Both the position numbers and the translations under genes were made by a program. From DATKMP01 sp963790045 (GTDB lineage Bacteria; Bacteroidota; Ignavibacteria; UBA10030): a DNA stretch of 64,000 nucleotides. The stretch is from contig CAWBMS010000011.1 of the NCBI GenBank assembly GCA_963790045.1, positions 248,001 through 312,000 of the forward strand, given 5' to 3'. Positions 54,384-62,560 of this stretch are shown here, piece after piece. The notes under the pieces are model-generated. The model was not told the origin of the DNA. It ran no database searches and was given only the letters and a program-made list of their open reading frames with translations. Numbering within the stretch: the first letter of the stretch is position 1; each line of letters opens with the position of its first letter.

Positions 54384-55703
54384 ATGCCGACGACAGAAAA
54401 AAATATTCAGTGGTATCAAACAAAGTTTCACGAGTTTGAACAGGGATTGAACGGCGAGAAATTAACGCCGTTGCATGCGTTGCGCCGCAAGGCGATAGAA
54501 CAATTTTCCGCCGTCGGATTCCCGACAGCGAAGCAGGAAGAGTGGCGCTTTACCAATGTTTCGCCTGTAAGCAAAATAGAATTCCAACCCGTGCTACATT
54601 ATGAACGAGAGGGAATGAAGGAGGCGGACATTGCGCATGCTTTTTTGCCGGATGCAATTCGGTTAGTGTTTGTCAACGGATTCTATGCTAAAGAGTTTTC
54701 CGATCTTCGGTTTGTTCCGAAGAATGTTGTTATCGAAAATCTTGCAAGCGCAAAAAAGAAGTATGCGGATGTGATTCAGCAATCTCTCGGTAAAGGTGTG
54801 AAGACGGATGAAAACGCTTTTACGGCGCTGAATGCGGCTTTCATTCAAGATGGAACGTTTGTGCATGTGCCGAAAGGCGTTGCCGTTGAAAAACCATTGC
54901 AACTTCTGTTCGTATCGACACAAAACACATCTCCATTTATTTCGCTGCCAAGAAATATTATCCGTGTTGATGAGAACGCGCAGTTGACGGTGTTTGAAAG
55001 TTATGTTCATCGGATGGATAATATTTATTGCACGAATGTTGCGACGGAATTCTTCCTTAGCGAACATGCCAATGTGGAATATGTAAAATTGCAGACGGAA
55101 AGCATCAACGCATTTCATATCAGCAATACAGTTGTTCGGCAGAAAACGGCAAGCGTGTATCGTTCTAATTCTATTGCATTGGGCGGAGCTATCGCGCGAA
55201 ACAATATTACCGCGTCGTTGGATGCGGAACACATAGAATGTACACTCAACGGATTAACTCTTGCCGCTGGAACCCAGCTCATCGACCATCACACCACTAT
55301 CGATCATGCCAATCCGAATTGTATTAGCCACGAATTGTATAAATTTGTTCTTGATGAAAAATCGCGTGCCGTGTTTAACGGGAAAGTCTATGTACGCAAA
55401 GACGCGCAGAAGACGGACGCAAAGCAAACAAACAAAACATTGCTGCTCTCCGATGAAGCGACGATCAACACGAAGCCGCAATTGGAAATTTTTGCGGACG
55501 ATGTGAAATGTACGCACGGCGCGGCGGTGGGACAGTTGGATGCAGAACAAATATTTTATCTCCGTTCGCGCGGGCTTGGAGAAGCAGAAGCGCGTGAAAT
55601 GCTGACCTACGCATTTGCAGGCGATGTCGTGAATCGAATTGGGAATGAAACCATCCGCACGTTTGTGGAAACATCCGTGCTTGAACGGTCAAATCACGCA
55701 TAA
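54384..55703 (+). CDS. sufD: Fe-S cluster assembly protein SufD
   Basis: 439 residues from ATG 54384, which has AGGAG 8 bases upstream. Partner of SufB in the scaffold; beta-helical core. Recognisable parts are KQEEWRFTNVSPVSKIEF, IQDGTFVHVPKGVAVEKPLQ, the glycine/asparagine turn region LGGAIARNNITASLDAEHIE, VYVRKDAQKTDAKQTNKTLL and the conserved CTHGAAVGQLDAEQIFYLRS. Overall length and order match the family. Confidence 0.95.
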   Translation: MPTTEKNIQWYQTKFHEFEQGLNGEKLTPLHALRRKAIEQFSAVGFPTAKQEEWRFTNVSPVSKIEFQPVLHYEREGMKEADIAHAFLPDAIRLVFVNGFYAKEFSDLRFVPKNVVIENLASAKKKYADVIQQSLGKGVKTDENAFTALNAAFIQDGTFVHVPKGVAVEKPLQLLFVSTQNTSPFISLPRNIIRVDENAQLTVFESYVHRMDNIYCTNVATEFFLSEHANVEYVKLQTESINAFHISNTVVRQKTASVYRSNSIALGGAIARNNITASLDAEHIECTLNGLTLAAGTQLIDHHTTIDHANPNCISHELYKFVLDEKSRAVFNGKVYVRKDAQKTDAKQTNKTLLLSDEATINTKPQLEIFADDVKCTHGAAVGQLDAEQIFYLRSRGLGEAEAREMLTYAFAGDVVNRIGNETIRTFVETSVLERSNHA

Positions 55704-55718
55704 GAATACGAGAACTTC

Positions 55719-56984
55719 ATGGCAGAATTAGAATCGATAGTATCAGAAAAAATAAAAACAGAAAAGTTTGATATAGAATCCGTGCGGAGGGATTTTCCCA
55801 TACTTGGTATTCGTGTGCACGGTAAACCACTTGCATATTTAGACAATGCGGCAACGTCGCAGAAACCGCAGATAGTTATTGACGCTATCAAGAAATATTA
55901 TGAAGAAGAAAATGCGAACGTCCATCGCGGCGTACATTATTTAAGCGAACTGGCAACGCAAAAGTATGAACATGCGCGCATCAATATAAAAAACTTTCTC
56001 AACGCCGCATCAGAAAAAGAAATTATATTTACGCGTGGTGCAACAGAAAGCATCAATCTTGTTGCGGCAACATTTGGCAAACTTCGAGTGCATGCAGGCG
56101 ATGAAGTGTTAATTACCGGATTAGAGCACCACTCCAATATTGTGCCGTGGCAAATGCTGTGTGAAGAACGCGGTGCGAAGTTATGCGTTGTGCCCATTAC
56201 GGACAGCGGAGAAGTTGTTGTAGACGAATATATCCGGCTGCTTTCCGAAAAAACAAAAATTGTTGCGATCAGCCATATTTCCAATGCGCTGGGAACGATC
56301 AATCCCATTAAAAAAATGATTGAACTCGCGCACGAGCGCAATATTCCCGTGCTGGTGGATGGAGCGCAGGGCGTGCCGCATTTGAAGGTCGATGTGCAGG
56401 ATTTAGATTGCGATTTCTATGCTATTTCATCGCATAAAGTTTTTGGGCCGACAGGGTTCGGCGTGTTGTATGGAAAATTGAACTTGCTGGAATCCATGCC
56501 GCCGTATCAAGGAGGCGGGGATATGATTCGTTCCGTGACGTTTGAGAAAACGATCTTCAACGATTTACCGTATAAGTTTGAAGCAGGAACGCCTCATATC
56601 GAAGGGGCCATCGGAATGGGCGCGGCAATCGATTACGTAAATGCACTTGACTGGAATGCGGTAGAAGCATACGAAAAGCACTTGTTACGTTATGCAACAG
56701 ACGCGCTTTCGGAAATTAACGATCTTCAAATTATCGGAACGGCGCGCGAGAAGGCAGGAGTGATTTCCTTTGTGTTGGAAGGCGTGCATCCGCACGACAT
56801 CGGCACGATTCTCGATCAGGAAGGCGTTGCCATTCGCACCGGGCATCATTGTGCGCAGCCGGTGATGGATCGATTTGGAATTCCCGCAACGGCGCGCGCA
56901 TCGTTTGCGTTCTACAACACGACAGAAGATATCGATATGCTCGTGAACGGCATTAAAAAAGTGAAAGAATTGTTTCATGTCTGA
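55719..56984 (+). CDS. sufS: cysteine desulfurase SufS
   Basis: 421-residue group II PLP enzyme providing persulfide sulfur for cluster assembly. Sequence landmarks are YLDNAATSQKPQIVIDAI, FTRGATESINLVAATFG, LEHHSNIVPW, PLP lysine in AISSHKVFGPTGFGVLYG and the catalytic cysteine in RTGHHCAQPVM. The short catalytic loop is the SufS rather than IscS type. Start ATG 55719, 15 bases after sufD; the end overlaps sufU. Confidence 0.96.
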   Translation: MAELESIVSEKIKTEKFDIESVRRDFPILGIRVHGKPLAYLDNAATSQKPQIVIDAIKKYYEEENANVHRGVHYLSELATQKYEHARINIKNFLNAASEKEIIFTRGATESINLVAATFGKLRVHAGDEVLITGLEHHSNIVPWQMLCEERGAKLCVVPITDSGEVVVDEYIRLLSEKTKIVAISHISNALGTINPIKKMIELAHERNIPVLVDGAQGVPHLKVDVQDLDCDFYAISSHKVFGPTGFGVLYGKLNLLESMPPYQGGGDMIRSVTFEKTIFNDLPYKFEAGTPHIEGAIGMGAAIDYVNALDWNAVEAYEKHLLRYATDALSEINDLQIIGTAREKAGVISFVLEGVHPHDIGTILDQEGVAIRTGHHCAQPVMDRFGIPATARASFAFYNTTEDIDMLVNGIKKVKELFHV

Positions 56985-57429
56985 ACTCCAATCATTATAT
57001 CAAGAAGTCATTCTCGACCACAATAAAAAGCCGCGCAATTATAAAGTGATGGACAAACCGGACGCGTTTGTGGAAGGATATAATCCGTTATGCGGCGACC
57101 GTTATACGATTTATGTAAAAATGGATGGCGATGTGATTCAGGAAATTACATTTCAAGGATCGGGCTGCGCTATTTCCAAAGCATCCGCGTCTGTGATGAG
57201 TACGATGATGAAAGGAAAAACGCGGGCGGAAGCCGAAGCGTGGTTCGAGAAATTTCATCAGCTTGTGCGCGGCGAACTCAAAGTAGATGATCATCTGGAA
57301 GAATTAGGAAAGCTGGCGGCGTTCGGCGGCGTCAGCGAATTTCCTGCTCGCGTGAAGTGCGCCATCCTTCCATGGCATACGATGAAAAATGCTATCGAAA
57401 AGAAAGCGGAATCTGTTTCAACAGAATAA
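56977..57429 (+). CDS. sufU: SufU sulfur-transfer protein
   Basis: 150 residues with the IscU-like fold and the SufU features: zinc/persulfide-ligand cysteines in YNPLCGDRYT, GSGCAISKAS and ARVKCAILPW, with the SufU-type insertion between the second and third cysteines. SufU accepts sulfur from SufS. Overlaps the sufS stop by 8 bases, the usual SufS-SufU arrangement. Confidence 0.95.
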   Translation: MSELQSLYQEVILDHNKKPRNYKVMDKPDAFVEGYNPLCGDRYTIYVKMDGDVIQEITFQGSGCAISKASASVMSTMMKGKTRAEAEAWFEKFHQLVRGELKVDDHLEELGKLAAFGGVSEFPARVKCAILPWHTMKNAIEKKAESVSTE

Positions 57430-57489
57430 TTCAACAGGAAAAATAATTTTATTTCTCACAATTTAATCATTATGTCTAAGGAACAACTA

Positions 57490-57885
57490 ATGGCAGAAGA
57501 AATCACGATCACGCCGGAAGCGGCAGTAGAAATCCTGCGGATCAAAGCGGAAAACAAAATTCCCGATGTATGCACACTTCGGCTCGGCGTAAAAGCGGGC
57601 GATTGTTGCGGCAAATCTTATTTTATGGCGTTTGACGATAAAACCGGCGAGACCGACCGTGTGCTTCAGTTGCAGGGTTTAGCGGTGGCGGTGGATGCTG
57701 CAAGTTTGGTACAAATGAACGGCGCAATTCTGGGCTTCGACAATGCACCCGAAAGCCGTGGATTCTATTTCACCAATCCAAATGATGAAGGCGATTCATG
57801 CGGATGTGGAGATGATGCATGCGGTTGCGGTAGCGGCGAAAAATCTTGCGGCTGCAATGATGAAGCGTGTGATTGTGGACATTAA
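57490..57885 (+). CDS. A-type Fe-S carrier (SufA/ErpA/IscA-like) with Cys-rich tail
   Basis: 131 residues from ATG 57490, which has AAGGA 7 bases upstream (ATG 57472 would add six). HesB/IscA domain: ITITPEAAVEILRIKAENKI, LRLGVKAGDCCGKSYFMAFD, VDAASLVQMNGAILGFDN. The normal C-terminal CGCG of the family is expanded into a Gly/Asp/Cys-rich tail of about 30 residues with four C-x-C pairs (SCGCG, ACGCG, SCGCN, ACDCGH). This may bind extra metal or carry additional clusters. In the suf operon between sufU and sufT. Confidence 0.9.
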   Translation: MAEEITITPEAAVEILRIKAENKIPDVCTLRLGVKAGDCCGKSYFMAFDDKTGETDRVLQLQGLAVAVDAASLVQMNGAILGFDNAPESRGFYFTNPNDEGDSCGCGDDACGCGSGEKSCGCNDEACDCGH

Positions 57886-57888
57886 GTA

Positions 57889-58281
57889 ATGAGCGACGAA
57901 GAAAAAATAATAGATCGCAAACCTGAAAAAGCTCCGACAACGGCTACAGGTGAAGTAGCGCAGAGAAAAGTTTCCGAAGCAATAGTGTGGGATGCGTTGA
58001 AGCAGTGTTATGATCCGGAAATTCCTGTGAACATTGTGGATCTTGGGTTAGTGTACGAGTTAGGTGTTGAAGAAGTGCTGCCCGGAGAAGCGAATATTTT
58101 TATCCGTATGACGCTGACTGCGCCTGGATGCGGCATGGGCCCGATGATTGCCGCTGACGTGAAACGACGCGTGCAGCAAATTCCCGGCGTTAGTAATGTG
58201 CTGGTTGATTTAGTGTTCGATCCGATTTGGAATCCCGACATGATGACGGAAGCGGCGAAGTTGGTTTTGAATATGTACTGA
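57889..58281 (+). CDS. SufT / MIP18 (DUF59) family Fe-S maturation protein
   Basis: 130 residues. The DUF59/MIP18 domain has ALKQCYDPEIPVNIVDLGLV, ANIFIRMTLTAPGCGMGPMI with the conserved Cys, and VLVDLVFDPIWNPDMMTEAA near the end. A charged N-terminal extension precedes it. SufT-type proteins act in cluster maturation of client proteins. It starts 3 bases after the sufA-like gene; last suf gene of the operon. Confidence 0.92.
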   Translation: MSDEEKIIDRKPEKAPTTATGEVAQRKVSEAIVWDALKQCYDPEIPVNIVDLGLVYELGVEEVLPGEANIFIRMTLTAPGCGMGPMIAADVKRRVQQIPGVSNVLVDLVFDPIWNPDMMTEAAKLVLNMY

Positions 58282-58385
58282 GCATGGAAATTGTTTCAGC
58301 AAGGGAACTGTTCGTTCAAAGAAGTCGTTATATAGTTTGAATTGAAAAGAGAAACGATTATTCATCTTACAGAGAGGAACACATT

Positions 58386-59013
58386 ATGGCATACGAGTGG
58401 AAGTTTAAAGCGCGTCCGTATTCGGATGAAGAGGCAAAAAAATTGTTAGCTGATGTGGTGAGTCCCGAAACAACGGACTGGCATTACAATACACATCAAA
58501 AAGGATATGTTACAGCACTCAATAACATTGAGAAAGCGTTAGAAACTGCCGATCGCTCTACTGCAAATGGAAATTACAGCCAGGTGGGAGAATTAAAACG
58601 GCGGCTGACGTGGAATCATTCCGGCGCGTTGTTGCATGAAATTGTACTGGGAAGGACTCGGCGGCGACGGCGATCCGAACAAGGGGCCGGAAGTAAAAGC
58701 GGCCATTGAAAAAGAATTCGGTTCGTTCGATGTTTGGAAAGCGGATTTCAAAGCAGCAGCCGTATCTGCAAAATTAAGCGGCTGGGGATTGTTGGTGTTC
58801 GATAAATTATATTCCGGCAGATTGTTGAACGTGTTGGTGGATGAACATCAATACGGAGCGATCTGGGGCGGCATTCCATTGATTGCGCTTGATGTGTTTG
58901 AGCACGCTTACTATCACAAGGATGGACCGGCTCGTGCAAAGTACATCGATAATGTCATCGCACATTTGCATTGGGGAAGAATTAACGAGCGCTACAAAAA
59001 GTTTGTCTTATAA
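58386..59013 (+). pseudogene. Fe/Mn superoxide dismutase, frameshifted as sequenced
   Basis: Converts superoxide to hydrogen peroxide and oxygen. The first 85 codons give WHYNTHQKGYVTALNNIEKA, with the first metal His, and LTWNHSGALLHE, with the second. Then G58644 appears to be extra: dropping it changes HEI-VLG to HEI-YWEGLGGDGDPNKGPEV and joins the C-terminal part GGIPLIALDVFEHAYYHKD with the last Asp and His ligands. The product would be about 208 residues, normal. The GIPLIALDVFEHAYYHKD form resembles archaeal-type iron enzymes. It lies 100 bases downstream of the suf operon. Confidence 0.92.
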
Positions 59014-59042
59014 AAAATAGACAACAATAGTTTAGAGGAGAT

Positions 59043-59075
59043 AAGGCCATGCAGGTATTGCTGGCCTTTTTTATT
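59043..59075 (+). terminator. intrinsic terminator after superoxide dismutase
   Basis: Stem AAGGCCA (59043-59049) / TGGCCTT (59062-59068), 12-base loop, then a T-rich tail TTTTATTTT. Follows the superoxide dismutase stop by 30 bases. Confidence 0.7.
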
Positions 59076-59201
59076 TTGTTCAGATGGGTAGCATTTGTTT
59101 TTATTCCATTTTTTATTTCCCCGACTTCTTTTTCATACCCTTCAACGTTATCTCAAAAATGAACGAGTATATCTTCATTATGAAAAAAGATTTCGTCCCT
59201 C

Positions 59202-59230
59202 TTGACAAATCAGCAGAAAAGAGATAAGTT
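59202..59230 (+). promoter_or_regulatory. possible sigma70-like promoter
   Basis: TTGACA at 59202-59207, a 17-base spacer and TAAGTT at 59225-59230. The -35 is perfect, the -10 poor. Would drive the helical-protein gene 180 bases downstream. Confidence 0.3.
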
Positions 59231-59409
59231 CCATCAGTTTTTTTCGTTGGAAACGCGATGAGCGTTTCGTTGTGCAATAGGTTCCAAATATCCGCATACT
59301 CAATTTCGACGAGTTGTATGCGTAACAGGTTGTGCGAAAATATATTGAATGAGATTTAGAACACTTTCTAATAATCATAAAATTTACTCACAATGAAGGA
59401 GCTATCGGT

Positions 59410-60093
59410 ATGACAATTAACCAAACCAATAAGCGGGCAATGTTTGGAAAAGTTGCAGCGATCATCAATCAGCATATCGTTTTATTTGCGGGTCTCTCTG
59501 CGTTTGCATCAGCGTTTGAAAGATTTCAGAATTTATTAGAGATCATCGATGTTGCAGCAAACGATAAAGCCGGTGAATTCAAAATGCGCGATGCATCGGA
59601 AGAGACACTCATTAATAGTTTAATGGATATTGGATCAGCGTTGGTTGCCTATGCCAGTAAGGCAAAACTTACGGATGTAAAAATTATGGCGGTAATGAAA
59701 CGTTCGGAGTTAGAACGCATGCCGTTAGAAGATTTGGGGCAAAAAGCAAAATCAATTTCGGAATTAGCGTCGCGGTATGCCATGCATCTTGCAGCACACG
59801 GAGCAGACGCGAACAAATTGGCGAAGTTGAACGCCGCGCTGACAAAGTTTCTCGCTGCTGCAGCGACATGCAATGCAGGAACCGAACGAACGGGCACAGT
59901 AATCTCGCTGCGGGATTTATTTCAGGAAGCGGATACCGTGTTACGTGAACAACTCGATAAAATGGTCGAAACGCTAAAGCGCAAACATCCAGAATTTTAT
60001 CGTAAGTATCAGACGGCGCGAGTGATATGTGCTATGGGCGAAAGCCAATTGAAAGAAGAATCGGTTGTAGATGCAACTGTTGCGGTGTTGTGA
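59410..60093 (+). CDS. hypothetical helical protein
   Basis: 227 residues, predicted to be mostly helical: FGKVAAIINQHIVLFAGLSA, FERFQNLLEIIDVAANDKAG, LASRYAMHLAAHGADANKLA and a regular late helix REQLDKMVETLKRKHPEFYR. No signal peptide or long membrane segment. GAAGGAG 9 bases before ATG 59410 is a good ribosome site. I do not recognise the family; similar helical cytoplasmic proteins occur in this bacterial group. Followed by a strong terminator, so it is monocistronic. Confidence 0.6.
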   Translation: MTINQTNKRAMFGKVAAIINQHIVLFAGLSAFASAFERFQNLLEIIDVAANDKAGEFKMRDASEETLINSLMDIGSALVAYASKAKLTDVKIMAVMKRSELERMPLEDLGQKAKSISELASRYAMHLAAHGADANKLAKLNAALTKFLAAAATCNAGTERTGTVISLRDLFQEADTVLREQLDKMVETLKRKHPEFYRKYQTARVICAMGESQLKEESVVDATVAVL

Positions 60094-60160
60094 CCCTTGC
60101 AGTTCCAATGGCAATGAAATAGCTCATTGTTTTGTGAGATGAGCGGTATGTGTTTCGTAG

Positions 60161-60194
60161 CGGGTGAAGAGTGATCTTCACCCGTTCTTTTTGA
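60161..60194 (+). terminator. strong intrinsic terminator
   Basis: Perfect 10-bp stem CGGGTGAAGA (60161-60170) / TCTTCACCCG (60175-60184), tetraloop GTGA, then TTCTTTTTG. Ends transcription of the helical-protein gene. Confidence 0.8.
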
Positions 60195-60373
60195 AAAATA
60201 TAAAACGCTGATTTGAAATTGGAAATTTTCTCCACATAACTTCAGAACATCTCGGGGAAAACCAAAGAAGCTTCGGAAGATTTCGCTAAAAACAATTCCA
60301 TTGGTTATTTGAAATGTGTCTTGTTCCTCGTATATTCTAATTACGAAATTTGTTATCGTAAAAGGAAAAAAGC

Positions 60374-61297
60374 GTGCATACCCCCATTGTGTGGATCGGT
60401 TTTAATGTTTTTATTTTATGCCTGTTGATGCTGGATTTGGTGGTGTTCAACAAAAAACCGCACGAAGTGTCTATCAAGGAAGCGTTGGTCTGGAGCAGTA
60501 TCTGGATTACGCTTGCCTTGTCCTTTAACATCGTCGTGTATTATTGGTTCGGATATGATTTGGCGCTGCAATATTTTACGGGTTATCTCATCGAAAAATC
60601 CCTCAGCGTGGATAATCTTTTTGTCTTTCTTCTATTGTTTTCGTTTTTCAAAGTTCCGCCAAAATACCAACATAAAGTGTTGTACTGGGGAATACTTGGC
60701 GCATTGGTGATGCGGGGCACTCTCATTATGCTGGGTGCTGCGTTGGTAGCGAAGTTTCACTGGATATTGCTTGTGTTCGGCGGCTTTCTTGTGGTGACGG
60801 GCATTAAAATGGCGCTTCAAAAAGAAGAGAAAGAAGTGCATCCCGAACGCAATATCGTTGTGCGCATGTTTAAAAAAATTATTCCTGTCACGCCGGGTTA
60901 CCATGAAGAAAAGTTTTTTATCACGATCAATAAAAAACGATACGCAACATTGTTGATCATTGTTTTAATCGTGATTGAAACCACCGATCTTTTATTTGCT
61001 GTGGATTCGATTCCTGCCATCTTTGCGGTTTCTACCGATTCGTTTATTATTTATTCTTCCAATGTCTTTGCTATTCTCGGATTGCGTTCGTTGTATTTTG
61101 CGCTGGCGGGAATGATCAATATGTTCTATTACTTGCGCCATGGGCTATCAGTGATACTCACATTTATCGGTTTAAAAATGTTGGTTGCCGATATTTTTCC
61201 GATACCCATTGGCATAGCGCTGGGAGTTGTTGGATCAGTATTGTTGATCGCTGTTGTAGCATCGATCGTGCGTGCAAAGCGTTTACAACGGGTGTAA
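60374..61297 (+). CDS. TerC family integral membrane protein (Alx-like)
   Basis: 307 residues, about nine membrane helices. GTG start 60374 follows AAAGGAAAAAA. The family pattern is clear: LMLDLVVFNKKPHEVSIKEA, GYLIEKSLSVDNLFVFLLLF, YWGILGALVMRGTLIMLGAA, LIVIETTDLLFAVDSIPAIF and NVFAILGLRSLYFALAGMI, with the conserved acidic residues in membrane segments (SVDNLFVF, ETTDLLFAVDS). TerC/Alx proteins are implicated in manganese or metal export and tellurium resistance. No yybP-ykoY-type riboswitch could be recognised in the 280 bases upstream. Confidence 0.93.
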   Translation: MHTPIVWIGFNVFILCLLMLDLVVFNKKPHEVSIKEALVWSSIWITLALSFNIVVYYWFGYDLALQYFTGYLIEKSLSVDNLFVFLLLFSFFKVPPKYQHKVLYWGILGALVMRGTLIMLGAALVAKFHWILLVFGGFLVVTGIKMALQKEEKEVHPERNIVVRMFKKIIPVTPGYHEEKFFITINKKRYATLLIIVLIVIETTDLLFAVDSIPAIFAVSTDSFIIYSSNVFAILGLRSLYFALAGMINMFYYLRHGLSVILTFIGLKMLVADIFPIPIGIALGVVGSVLLIAVVASIVRAKRLQRV

Positions 61298-61334
61298 TAA
61301 TATACGCCGATAAAAAATTTCTTAATCAGAAAAG

Positions 61335-61544
61335 TTAGTTTTGAATCTTGCCGTGCATCACTGCTTCAGCGAAAGCGCGGAAACTCCGGTCGTACGTTTG
61401 TTCGATGGAATCGGGAAATACACACGCCGGTAGTTCTTGATTGCGACGGTGATAACTGATGCACTCGCAGCACAAACCCTTGCGCGGGCAAGGTTCGTAT
61501 GTGCAATTGCAGCTTTTTAAATTTAGTTGCTTGTTGCATTCCAT
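61335..61544 (-). CDS. DUF6485 small cysteine-rich protein
   Basis: 69 residues with seven cysteines, most in the first 40: MECNKQLNLKSCNCTYEPCP, KGLCCECISYHRRNQELPAC. Probably a small zinc- or cluster-binding protein; the family occurs in many anaerobes and has no known role. It lies 8 bases downstream of the DUF5683 gene on the same strand. Confidence 0.8.
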   Translation of the reverse strand: MECNKQLNLKSCNCTYEPCPRKGLCCECISYHRRNQELPACVFPDSIEQTYDRSFRAFAEAVMHGKIQN

Positions 61545-61552
61545 ATTTTTTT

Positions 61553-62134
61553 TTATCGAATAGGAATTTTGAAATGAACGGTGGATGTTGTTTGCCCCAA
61601 TTCATTTGAGACATCAAAACTGTATAATGTAGCGCCGACGTATGCATCGACAATATTTAAGATATACGTGAGAGCAAGGTAGATGGCGAACTCGTCGCGT
61701 TGATCGTGATAAAAATCCCGTTGTGTGAGATAGGTAGAACTGCCTTGATGTTTCGCTGTATCTAATCGAACAGATTCTGAAAATAGATTTGCATTATCGT
61801 GATACAGATTGTTTTGTTGATTCCATGTGAGTGCAAAATAAGTTCCTAATCCCCAAAAGAGCGGAATGGTGTAATAGCGGTGTGCGTAAATTTGCCCTGC
61901 GCCGGGGAGAAGAGCTGAAAGCAGCATAGCTTTTGTTCCCGACTTTGTTTCAGGAGGCACGAATTGAATGGTTCCTGCAGAAATGGTTGCAGTATCAATT
62001 TGATGTTGAGTTGTATCTTGTCTGATGATGAGCGATGAAGAAACTTTTTGCTGTGCAATTGCGGAAGATGCTGCGAAGAGAAAACAGCCAAACGAAAGCA
62101 CGACAGTATGAAGTATGAAGCGAGATCGTTTCAT
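61553..62134 (-). CDS. DUF5683 domain protein
   Basis: 193 residues with a signal peptide (RSRFILHTVVLSFGCFLFAASSAIA) and the DUF5683 core: TKAMLLSALLPGAGQIYAHR, YYTIPLFWGLGTYFALTWNQ and RDEFAIYLALTYILNIVDAY. The LPGAGQIY motif is characteristic. Function unknown; these proteins sit in the envelope of Bacteroidota-type bacteria. Between RidA and DUF6485, all on the minus strand. Confidence 0.85.
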   Translation of the reverse strand: MKRSRFILHTVVLSFGCFLFAASSAIAQQKVSSSLIIRQDTTQHQIDTATISAGTIQFVPPETKSGTKAMLLSALLPGAGQIYAHRYYTIPLFWGLGTYFALTWNQQNNLYHDNANLFSESVRLDTAKHQGSSTYLTQRDFYHDQRDEFAIYLALTYILNIVDAYVGATLYSFDVSNELGQTTSTVHFKIPIR

Positions 62135-62143
62135 ACCGGAAAA

Positions 62144-62533
62144 TTATTTCTCGACAACGGCAATCGCTTCAATTTCCACGCGAACGTCGCGCGGTAGCCG
62201 TGCAACTTCCACAGCGCTGCGTGCAGGTGCAGCTGTGTTCAGGAATTCGGCATAAACTTCATTCATTGCCGCGAAGTCATTCATGTCTTTTAAGAACACG
62301 GTCGTTTTAACAACGGATTTGAGCGATGCGCCGCCGGCAACAAGGACTGCTTCAAGATTTTTTAACACCTGACGGGTTTGCACTTTAATATCGTCTTCCA
62401 TAATTTTTCCGGTAGAAGGATCGAGAGGGATTTGTCCTGCTGTGAAGATCATTTTTTCATGCACCATCACTGCCTGACTATACGGACCAATAGGCGCCGG
62501 AGCTTTGTCTGTCAGAATATTTTTAAGAGCCAT
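62144..62533 (-). CDS. ridA: RidA family reactive intermediate deaminase
   Basis: 129 residues of the YjgF/YER057c/UK114 family, which hydrolyses enamine/imine intermediates such as 2-aminoacrylate. Conserved features are APAPIGPYSQAVMVHEKMIF, FTAGQIPLDPSTGKI, the LKNLEAVLVAGGASLKSVVK stretch, the active-site Arg in PARSAVEVARLPRDV and VEIEAIAVVEK at the end. Length typical. Confidence 0.95.
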   Translation of the reverse strand: MALKNILTDKAPAPIGPYSQAVMVHEKMIFTAGQIPLDPSTGKIMEDDIKVQTRQVLKNLEAVLVAGGASLKSVVKTTVFLKDMNDFAAMNEVYAEFLNTAAPARSAVEVARLPRDVRVEIEAIAVVEK

Positions 62534-62560
62534 AATAAAATCTCATTTGATCATGCTTTT

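Larger units (their letters stand above)
59014..59409. other. 396-base intergenic interval
   Basis: Contains a terminator (59043-59075), a weak sigma70-like promoter (59202-59230) and a 37-codon hydrophobic frame at 59049 with AGGAG 8 bases upstream that runs through the terminator. I rate the terminator reading higher. No other features seen. Confidence 0.45.

Noticed and set aside
59049..59162. 37-residue hydrophobic peptide after superoxide dismutase
   Set aside because: Despite an AGGAG upstream, it lies across a terminator hairpin whose T-tail creates the Phe-rich sequence.
60239..60373. yybP-ykoY-type manganese riboswitch before the TerC gene
   Set aside because: TerC genes often have one, but the conserved riboswitch core could not be recognised here.
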